Positions 1 to 5,144 of a DNA stretch of 7,786 bases are shown here, piece by piece. The notes beneath the pieces were generated by a model. That model had not been told where the DNA came from, did no database searches, and worked only from the letters and a program-made list of their open reading frames with translations. This DNA comes from Anaerolineales bacterium. Lineage in GTDB: Bacteria > Chloroflexota > Anaerolineae > Anaerolineales > UBA4823. The number at the start of each line of letters is the position of its first letter. Within the stretch, counting starts at the first letter, position 1. Position numbers and translations under genes: made by a program. The DNA lies in contig JALHTN010000621.1 in the NCBI GenBank assembly GCA_022865865.1, positions 1 to 7,786 on the forward strand, in the 5' to 3' direction.

Positions 1-56
1 GAACCCGCGACCTCTTCAGTGCGATTGAAGCGCGCTCCCAACTGCGCTACAGGCCC
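1..56 (-). tRNA. tRNA-Ala (CGC anticodon), 3' part cut off by window edge
   Basis: Read on the minus strand, the sequence folds as the 5' three quarters of a tRNA. It has a 7-nt acceptor strand GGGCCTG, T8-A9, D-stem GCGC/GCGC around the loop AGTTGGGA, anticodon stem CTTCA/TGAAG, a 7-nt loop ATCGCAC, a 5-nt variable loop AGGTC, then T-stem GCGGG and TTC. U33 precedes the anticodon CGC, which reads the alanine codon GCG. G1-G2-G3 at the 5' end fits tRNA-Ala, whose identity element is G3-U70, but position 70 lies outside the window. The 3' acceptor strand, and whether CCA is encoded, cannot be seen. The minus-strand promoter at 74-102 would start transcription about 10 nt before the mature 5' end. 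Confidence 0.9.
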
Positions 57-73
57 CGGCTTTAGGTAGCGGA

Positions 74-102
74 ATTGTACCTGAGCGATTATTGACTGTC
101 AA
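74..102 (-). promoter_or_regulatory. sigma70-type promoter of the tRNA-Ala gene
   Basis: On the minus strand there is a perfect -35 TTGACA (102-97), a 17-bp spacer, and a -10 TACAAT (79-74; five of six consensus bases). The expected start of transcription is near 67, giving a leader of about ten nt before the tRNA 5' end at 56. Near-consensus hexamers with ideal spacing and a very short leader are usual for stable RNA genes. The -35 lies in the odd palindrome TTGAC-T-GTCAA (92-102). Confidence 0.8.
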
Positions 103-163
103 GGAAAGCAACCTTTGGAGGTCCCCAAACAACAAATTGGATAAAGAGTGCGCGCATATTATG

Positions 164-225
164 TAAAACTCTCTTGACTTTGTGCCCTCATTTGTGCTAT
201 TCTTCCCTAGTTCAAAAGAGTTTTA
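164..225. repeat. 9-bp inverted repeat bracketing the MBL gene promoter
   Basis: TAAAACTCT at 164-172 and its exact reverse complement AGAGTTTTA at 217-225 sit on either side of the putative promoter 174-203. The arm centres are 53 bp apart, about five helical turns. This could be a pair of regulator half-sites or chance in AT-rich DNA. A 9-bp match is only modestly improbable in a spacer of this size, and no regulator gene is adjacent. Confidence 0.3.
174..203 (+). promoter_or_regulatory. sigma70-type promoter for the MBL-fold hydrolase gene
   Basis: The -35 is TTGACT (174-179), the spacer is 18 bp, and the -10 is TATTCT (198-203), preceded by TG at 195-196 in the extended -10 position. The predicted start near 210 leaves a leader of roughly 85 nt, AT-rich and without an obvious stable fold. 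It is the best plus-strand promoter in the 237-nt spacer before the gene. Confidence 0.55.
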
Positions 226-293
226 TGAAGACAGCTCAGAAATTATCGTTCGATTTATTCACTCAATAATTCAATAAATACAGGATTTAATAA

Positions 294-1154
294 ATGCTAC
301 AACGTGAGAGAGTAGCCGAAAATGTATACTCTTTTCAAAGTGATGTCTATGCCCAGGTCAATGCTGGTGCAATAGTTGGCCCAAATTGGGCGATCGTGAT
401 CGACACCCTGGCATTACCTGAAGAGACTTTAGAAATCCGACAATTCATTGACCAGGAGCTCCAGGTACCGGTAAGGTATGTGATCAACACCCATTATCAT
501 GCAGATCACACCTGGGGAAATTATCTATTTCCCAATGCCACCATCCTGTCCAGCACCCTGTGCCGCGAACTATTGGATTCCCGGGGACGAGCTTCTCTTG
601 AAAAAGCCAAGAAACAAGGCACCACTTTCCGGCAGGGGAGGATCATTTTGCCTCACCTGACCTTCTCTGAAGGGTCACTCAACCTGCGTATTGGAAAGAA
701 AACCTTAACCATGGTTCCCTTACCTGGTCACAGCCCGGATAATATTGGGGTGATTATTGAAGAAGACCGGGTTCTTTTCGCTGGAGATGTTTTCATGCCA
801 ATCCCCTACATTGTTGACGGAAATGCCGACGAAATGGTCCTAACGCTAAAGCAAATAGGGAAAATGGGGCTTGAGAATATCGTGCAGGGGCATGGGGATA
901 TCGTACTGCGAGGGGAAGTGGAAATCTCCATCAAGGAAAATCTAGCATATCTTTCGGCAATCCGCCGGGCTGTACGAAAAGCCGGACGAAGAAAATATCC
1001 TTGGGACTTGTTGGAAGAGATCGGGGTTGAGGAGTGCGGAAAAAGCAGGGTCTTAATTGGTGGTTTGGCTGAAGAACTTCATTCCCGCAATCTATATGCG
1101 CTTTATGAACAACTCTTTGGTGAACCACCCGCTTCCTCTGATGATGAGGAATGA
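294..1154 (+). CDS. MBL-fold metallo-hydrolase (glyoxalase II-like)
   Basis: This is a 286-residue metallo-beta-lactamase-fold enzyme, probably a cytoplasmic zinc hydrolase. The whole ligand set for a binuclear metal site is visible: the THYHADH motif supplies H67, H69, D71 and H72, followed by H146 (PGHS), D165 (AGDVF) and H200 (QGHGD). The N-terminal strands (GAIVGPNWAIVIDT) are typical of the fold. The C-terminal part (about 210-275) is helical and basic, and the last residues are acidic. There is no signal peptide or membrane segment. The fold covers glyoxalase II, lactonases, sulfur dioxygenases and many uncharacterised hydrolases, so the substrate cannot be assigned. The ATG is preceded by AGGA at 282-285 with 8 nt spacing. 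The gene has its own promoter and ends only 14 nt from the stop of the convergent JAMM gene. Confidence 0.92.
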   Translation: MLQRERVAENVYSFQSDVYAQVNAGAIVGPNWAIVIDTLALPEETLEIRQFIDQELQVPVRYVINTHYHADHTWGNYLFPNATILSSTLCRELLDSRGRASLEKAKKQGTTFRQGRIILPHLTFSEGSLNLRIGKKTLTMVPLPGHSPDNIGVIIEEDRVLFAGDVFMPIPYIVDGNADEMVLTLKQIGKMGLENIVQGHGDIVLRGEVEISIKENLAYLSAIRRAVRKAGRRKYPWDLLEEIGVEECGKSRVLIGGLAEELHSRNLYALYEQLFGEPPASSDDEE

Positions 1155-1168
1155 GTCCGAATAGCGGT

Positions 1169-1591
1169 TTAATTTGCTTCTATGCGGTAGATTGGAATGC
1201 GTTCGACTATCCCGTTATTAATCAAATATCCTCGGCAATCCCAATTACCAAAAGTATGTGACCAGATTAAATTTATCACTCCTGGATAATTCGCTTCCTC
1301 AATATCGATTGGTGAGGGTTGTTCAGGACCCTTTAAATGCGAGTGGTAGATAGCCTGCAGCTGCCAGTCTGCATCATCAATTTGATTAAAATATCCCAAT
1401 TGCTGCTCAGGATCCATCCGAAATCTGACCGGACTATGCAGAACATTGATAATCGGGAACACCGCGCAGCTGGTCTGATCGACTCCAGCAACCAAACCAC
1501 AAGCTTCCTCAAAATTCCGCTCAAGGATATCCGCCAACATTATCTCCCAATGACTCTCGTGCAGGAACAGCTTGTCACTTAAGTTATCCAT
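1169..1591 (-). CDS. JAMM/MPN+ (M67-type) metallopeptidase, Mov34-like
   Basis: A small single-domain zinc isopeptidase-like protein of about 140 residues. Counting from the ATG at 1591, the JAMM signature is complete: E29 (in EACGLVAG), H83-S84-H85, seven residues, then S93 and D96 (HSH...PSPID). The family cleaves isopeptide or C-terminal bonds of ubiquitin-like proteins in eukaryotes. In bacteria its members often process ThiS/MoaD-like sulfur carriers or free cysteine, but no ThiS, ThiF/E1 or cysteine synthase gene is in view. I chose ATG 1591 because a G-rich ribosome site (GGGGGA) lies about 8 nt upstream. An in-frame GTG at 1606 would add five residues but has no such site. The start overlaps the 3' end of the upstream membrane protein gene by 13 nt, which suggests translational coupling. 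The substrate is unknown. Confidence 0.85.
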   Translation of the reverse strand: MDNLSDKLFLHESHWEIMLADILERNFEEACGLVAGVDQTSCAVFPIINVLHSPVRFRMDPEQQLGYFNQIDDADWQLQAIYHSHLKGPEQPSPIDIEEANYPGVINLIWSHTFGNWDCRGYLINNGIVERIPIYRIEAN

Positions 1592-2391
1592 ATGGCAGTC
1601 CCCCACACAGCGATTATTACCAAACCAGGTTCGACAATCGCCCTATTAAATGGTTGATCTTCAGACAGGGCGCCGATCAGGCTGGTCAACGAGTAAGCTG
1701 GACCTAGGATCAAGAGGCCGTAAGTGATCGGAGAAAGAGGCCAATAATGCAGAGCGGAGATAATCCCAGCCAGGATCACGGTGATCACCAAAGTGGGTAA
1801 ATAAAGCCAGCTACCAATTATGCGCAGATGGAGAGTACGCAAACTTACCAGCGCTGCAGCAAAAAGCAATGCAGGTAATATCAGATATAAGCGCAATCCC
1901 GAAGATTTTAAGGAGATGGTTAATATTAAGAATAATGCGTAAGATACTGCCGTTAATGCCGCACTTGCCATCGGGTAGCGCTCATCCTCTGGATCAACCG
2001 CAATATATTCTGCGACGAGGACCAGCATCAATAAGGCACCACCAACCACAAAGCTGATCAACCATTGCAGACCAATTTCCAATTGAGTTAATGGAATGCC
2101 AAGAGTCCAGGCTGTCAATGCGGGTAGCAACCAACGCTCCACGGTGCGTTGATCCCCCATTGCCGGATGATCTCGCAGAAGAAGATCAGCACCGCTGGCG
2201 GTCAAGCCAGCGACCAGCAGCGTGACCAGGGTATGGATATTCACTTCAATCGCCAGATAAAATCCTGGCAGCTGCAATCCAAATTCTCGTGGTGGGATAT
2301 CTACAAAGCGGCCGGCAGCATAAGCCAGCAAGATGACTGCAGACAAGATGCTCAATCGATCTGCACTGGGGAGATAACTGGTTCTTTCCAC
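1579..2391 (-). CDS. polytopic membrane protein of unknown function
   Basis: A 270-residue, strongly hydrophobic protein whose family I do not recognise. Hydrophobic segments suggest eight or nine transmembrane helices, at about residues 12-31, 48-66, 87-103, 107-130, 142-162, 167-186, 193-212, 221-240 and 253-269. Short charged loops separate them, such as RDHPAMGDQRTVER (73-86) and VDPEDERYP (132-140). No transporter, protease or enzyme motif is visible. The start is the GTG at 2391. It is the only usual start before an in-frame stop at 2403-2401, but it lacks a clear Shine-Dalgarno. A nearby ATG (2399) is out of frame and closes within 16 codons. The TAA end overlaps the JAMM gene start, so both are probably one transcript from the divergent promoter region. 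A lineage-restricted Chloroflexota membrane family is plausible (inference). Confidence 0.8.
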   Translation of the reverse strand: MERTSYLPSADRLSILSAVILLAYAAGRFVDIPPREFGLQLPGFYLAIEVNIHTLVTLLVAGLTASGADLLLRDHPAMGDQRTVERWLLPALTAWTLGIPLTQLEIGLQWLISFVVGGALLMLVLVAEYIAVDPEDERYPMASAALTAVSYALFLILTISLKSSGLRLYLILPALLFAAALVSLRTLHLRIIGSWLYLPTLVITVILAGIISALHYWPLSPITYGLLILGPAYSLTSLIGALSEDQPFNRAIVEPGLVIIAVWGTAIWIT

Positions 2392-2411
2392 AACTGCATT
2401 TTAACCGATTC

Positions 2412-2440
2412 TTGACGTAAAATTACAATACGCTTAGGAT
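2412..2440 (+). promoter_or_regulatory. sigma70-type promoter of the GT4-yraN-miaA operon
   Basis: The -35 is TTGACG (2412-2417), followed by a 17-bp spacer and the -10 TAGGAT (2435-2440). The predicted start near 2447 gives a leader of about 33 nt, ending in the ribosome site GGAG. The -10 overlaps a TATAAT on the opposite strand. Confidence 0.6.
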
Positions 2441-2444
2441 TATA
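2439..2444 (-). promoter_or_regulatory. -10 box of a divergent promoter for the membrane protein/JAMM pair
   Basis: The minus strand reads TATAAT at 2444-2439, a perfect -10 about 48 nt upstream of the GTG start at 2391. No good -35 is found 16-18 bp further upstream (CAGATC or similar), so the promoter would be weak or activator-dependent. An alternative -10, TATTGT, lies at 2430-2425, also with a poor -35. Confidence 0.4.
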
Positions 2445-2479
2445 TAGAAGATAGCACGATTGATCTGGAGAAAAAAGAT

Positions 2480-3682
2480 ATGCGCATTGGTATGATGGCA
2501 GATGCCTATAAACCTCACATCAGCGGTATAACCAATGTTATCGCATTGAGTAAGCAATTTCTGGAAAAAGCCGGTTACGAAGTTTACGTGTTCACATTCG
2601 GTGGGGGAGATTACATCGATGATGAGCCCAATATCATTCGCACCCGTGGCGTGCCGTTAGTCGATACCGGGCTCTATTTCAGCGCCCGGCTCAGTTCTGA
2701 ATCCCAGAAAATTCTACGGAAAATGGATATCATCCATGTGCACCATCCGTTCACCAGTGGGCAATTGGCTCTCCGCTACTGCAGGTCACAGGGAATTCCA
2801 CTGGTGTTTACCAATCACACTCGTTACGACCTGTACGCCCAGGCCTACCTACCCATGGTTCCTGATGCTTGGGGAGATGCCTTCCTGCGCACATACATGC
2901 CTTCCTTCTGCAAAGCATGTGATCTGGTGATCGCCCCCTCAGCAGGGTTAAAGGATGTGCTTATCAACCTGGGAGTAAAAGCACAGATTGACGTCATCCC
3001 TAATGGTGTCGATGTCCACCCATTCCAATCAGTTGAGCGACCCATCCCCAGACGAGAACTCGGATTCGATGAAGATGATATCTTGCTTACATATATGGGG
3101 CGAGTCGGTCCAGAAAAAAACCTCCCATTCTTGCTGAGAGCATTTGCGGGCATTGCCAAGTCTTATGATAATGTCGCCTTGCTGATCATTGGTGATGGAC
3201 CCGAACGCGAGAATCTTGAGGACCGCGTGAGGGTTATGGGCATGAATGACCGGATAAAATTTACCGGGATGATCCCCTATCAAGATTTACCTGGCTATTT
3301 AACCGCAGCGGATGTGTTTGTCACAGCCTCGGTAACTGAAGTTCACCCACTCTCAGTGATTGAAGCCATGGCTTCTGGTTTGCCTGTCGTAGGCATCCAA
3401 TCACCTGGAGTTGGTGATATTGTTGAAGATGGTGTGACTGGATTTTTGGCACCGGAAGAGGATTTAGCTGTATTCACCGCAAAAATTTCCCGCATCATTA
3501 CCGATCGAGAAACCCTGGGGAAAATGTCGCAGAAAGCGAAAGAAATCTCATTGAACTTTGCCATAGAAAATACAACCCGGACCATGATCGATCGCTACCA
3601 AAAGTTATTCATGGAATACACCGGGAAGAAGCGCAACTTTTTCCAGCGGCTTTCTCAACCTTTTAGAAGGAATCAAGATTGA
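2480..3682 (+). CDS. GT4-family glycosyltransferase (GT-B fold)
   Basis: A 400-residue retaining glycosyltransferase of family GT4. The N-terminal acceptor domain (about 1-180) opens with RIGMMADAYKPHISGITN, the usual glycine-containing loop. It also has VHHPF (87-91) and NHTRYDLY (112-119), which recall diacylglycerol glucosyltransferases. The C-terminal donor domain has YMGRVGPEKNL (205-215, with R208 and K213 for the nucleotide-sugar phosphates) and the EX7E motif (E287 to E295) followed by AMASGLPVV. A basic, aromatic tail (KKRNFFQRLSQPFRR, 383-397) could bind an anionic membrane surface. Transfer of a sugar to a lipid acceptor is therefore likely, but this is inference; other GT4 acceptors remain possible. 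The ATG follows GGAG (2467-2470) by 9 nt. The gene overlaps yraN by 4 nt and heads the operon. Confidence 0.9.
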   Translation: MRIGMMADAYKPHISGITNVIALSKQFLEKAGYEVYVFTFGGGDYIDDEPNIIRTRGVPLVDTGLYFSARLSSESQKILRKMDIIHVHHPFTSGQLALRYCRSQGIPLVFTNHTRYDLYAQAYLPMVPDAWGDAFLRTYMPSFCKACDLVIAPSAGLKDVLINLGVKAQIDVIPNGVDVHPFQSVERPIPRRELGFDEDDILLTYMGRVGPEKNLPFLLRAFAGIAKSYDNVALLIIGDGPERENLEDRVRVMGMNDRIKFTGMIPYQDLPGYLTAADVFVTASVTEVHPLSVIEAMASGLPVVGIQSPGVGDIVEDGVTGFLAPEEDLAVFTAKISRIITDRETLGKMSQKAKEISLNFAIENTTRTMIDRYQKLFMEYTGKKRNFFQRLSQPFRRNQD

Positions 3683-4065
3683 GCGTTCCCCCTCAGGAAT
3701 TAGGCAGGTGGGGAGAAAAATTAGCTGCAGATTTCTTAATCAAGCAGGGATATCAAATTGTTGCCCGCAACGCACGTACCCCATACGGTGAACTTGATCT
3801 GATCGCCCTGCAATTATCCAAGAACGACCCCGATGAAATGACGACCGTTTTCGTAGAAGTAAAGACCCGCAGCTCACAAACTTTTGGCTTCCCGGAAGAA
3901 TCAATTACGGCCAGCAAGCAAAATCACCTGATCTCTGCTGCCCTGCACTACCTGCAGGAACATCCCGATCTCGACCAGGATTGGCGGGTCGATGTGATCG
4001 CCATCGAGCGCTATAGGAACCGTGATCCGATCATCCACCATTTTGAAAATGCCCTGCATGAATAA
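3679..4065 (+). CDS. yraN: YraN / UPF0102 family nuclease-like protein
   Basis: A 128-residue protein with the full UPF0102 pattern: GRWGEKLAADFL (9-20), GELDLIA (37-43), VFVEVKTR (57-64), RVDVIAIE (103-110) and the terminal HFENAL. E13, D40, E60 and K62 are placed like the active site of PD-(D/E)XK / Holliday-junction-resolvase-like nucleases. The biological role of the family is still poorly defined. The start is TTG at 3679, supported by AGAAGG (3665-3670) 8 nt upstream and by homologous proteins starting close to the G-x-x-G-E motif. The TTG shares bases with the TGA of the glycosyltransferase gene (TTGA, 4-nt overlap), so translation is probably coupled. Confidence 0.9.
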   Translation: MSVPPQELGRWGEKLAADFLIKQGYQIVARNARTPYGELDLIALQLSKNDPDEMTTVFVEVKTRSSQTFGFPEESITASKQNHLISAALHYLQEHPDLDQDWRVDVIAIERYRNRDPIIHHFENALHE

Positions 4066-5053
4066 AAGCCATATGAGGGGCAGGGGTGCAAGTGATGATC
4101 ACGATCACATTCCGAATGCGGCGGAGGCGTTCCAATCTCCATTGGTTGTTATCCTTGGGCCAACCGCGGTAGGAAAAACCGAGCTTGCCATCCAGATCGC
4201 GCGGCGGCTGAATGGAGAGATCATATCGGCTGATTCACGCTTGTTATACCGGGGAATGAATATTGGAACTGCCAAGCCAACTCTCGAACAGCGCCAGCAA
4301 GTACCACATCACTTAATTGATGTCGCTGAGCCGGATCAAATCTGGAGTCTTACTCTCTTCCAGCGCAGAGCTCGGGAGGCAATCCGCAGTATCCAGGCTC
4401 GAAACTGCCTGCCCTTGCTAGTTGGCGGTACCGGACAATATATCCGTGCCATCGTCGAGGATTGGCAAATTCCAGAGGTCAAACCCGATTTGCAGCTGCG
4501 CAAAGCCCTGGAAACCTGGTCAACAGAGATTGGTAAGGATGGACTGCATGCCCGATTAGCTGTGCTCGATCCAGAGTCGGCTAGGAAGATTGATCCCCGC
4601 AATCTTCGCCGCACAATCCGGGCATTGGAAGTGATCCTGCGCAGCGGGAAGAAGTTTTCCGATCAATCTCTGCGGGGAAAATCAACCTATGATTTAGTTC
4701 AAATTGGCTTGAGCATGCCGAGAACTGATTTATTTGAACGCATTGACTCCCGCATCGATGATATGTTTGCAAATGGATTTATCAGCGAAGTGCAAGCATT
4801 GTTGGCCAGGGGATATGCTCCCGATTTAGCCTCCTTCTCAGCCATTGGCTACAGTGAAGTGATAGATTATCTACTGGGAAAGACCACGCTTGAAGAAGCA
4901 GTGACATTGATCAGACGGCGCACACGCTTGTTCGTTCGCCGCCAGGCAAATTGGTTCAAAGAGGATGACCCCTACATTCATTGGTTCAAAGTAAACGATC
5001 ACCCAATGAAGGAAATCGAGTCTTTGCTGCGTTGTAAGCTCCAACTCGATTGA
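4058..5053 (+). CDS. miaA: tRNA dimethylallyltransferase (MiaA)
   Basis: This enzyme adds a dimethylallyl group from DMAPP to N6 of A37 in tRNAs reading UNN codons. Counting from ATG 4058 (331 residues): P-loop GPTAVGKT (34-41), the ISADSRLLYRGMNIGTAKP block (56-74, with the conserved D59), HHLIDV (85-89), VGGTGQYIRA (122-131), and the arginine-rich RRRTRLFVRRQANWF (286-300) before the tRNA-binding C-terminus. The length is normal for the family. The start is uncertain. ATG 4058 overlaps the yraN stop by 8 nt; ATG 4073 and a GTG at 4022 are also in frame, and none has a convincing ribosome site. The residues before the P-loop (RGRGASDDHDHIPN) are a poorly conserved extension. The TGA stop lies inside the -35 of the next promoter. 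Confidence 0.93.
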   Translation: MNKSHMRGRGASDDHDHIPNAAEAFQSPLVVILGPTAVGKTELAIQIARRLNGEIISADSRLLYRGMNIGTAKPTLEQRQQVPHHLIDVAEPDQIWSLTLFQRRAREAIRSIQARNCLPLLVGGTGQYIRAIVEDWQIPEVKPDLQLRKALETWSTEIGKDGLHARLAVLDPESARKIDPRNLRRTIRALEVILRSGKKFSDQSLRGKSTYDLVQIGLSMPRTDLFERIDSRIDDMFANGFISEVQALLARGYAPDLASFSAIGYSEVIDYLLGKTTLEEAVTLIRRRTRLFVRRQANWFKEDDPYIHWFKVNDHPMKEIESLLRCKLQLD

Positions 5054-5077
5054 CAATTTTTTAATTATCCCTATACT
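5050..5077 (+). promoter_or_regulatory. strong sigma70-type promoter of the acyl-CoA synthetase gene
   Basis: A perfect -35 TTGACA (5050-5055), a 16-bp AT-rich spacer and the -10 TATACT (5072-5077, five of six). The -35 contains the miaA stop codon TGA (5051-5053). The predicted start near 5084 gives a leader of about 60 nt that includes the palindromic element at 5089-5107. Confidence 0.8.
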
Positions 5078-5088
5078 AGATCTATAAC

Positions 5089-5107
5089 GGAATCCGGATT
5101 GGATTCC
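5089..5107. promoter_or_regulatory. palindromic operator-like element in the acyl-CoA synthetase leader
   Basis: The arms GGAATCC (5089-5095) and GGATTCC (5101-5107) are exact reverse complements around a 5-nt spacer. A second perfect palindrome, AATCCGGATT (5091-5100), is nested in the same bases. The element begins about 5 bp after the predicted transcription start, a classical repressor position. Alternatively the RNA could fold into either of two mutually exclusive hairpins. Fatty-acid regulators such as FadR/TetR types bind palindromes of this size, but these bases do not match an operator I know. Confidence 0.5.
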
Positions 5108-5144
5108 CTCGGTCCTGGGTCACTATTAGATAAGGAGGAAGGTT

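Noticed and set aside
263..277. Tandem TCAATAA repeat just upstream of the MBL gene
   Set aside because: Two short AT-rich copies in a leader; too short and low in complexity to call a site.
294..1154. MBL gene as an antibiotic-resistance beta-lactamase
   Set aside because: There is no signal peptide and the surrounding sequence is that of a general glyoxalase II-like hydrolase; the shared HxHxDH motif alone does not indicate beta-lactamase activity.
1337..1582. Plus-strand open frame opposite the JAMM gene
   Set aside because: Shadow of the minus-strand JAMM gene, whose frame shows the catalytic motifs; the plus-strand protein shows no family features.
4951..4990. Direct repeat TTGGTTCAAA, two copies 30 nt apart at the end of miaA
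   Set aside because: It encodes WFK twice (NWFKEDD... and HWFKVND), a normal pattern in the MiaA C-terminal region; not a mobile or regulatory repeat.
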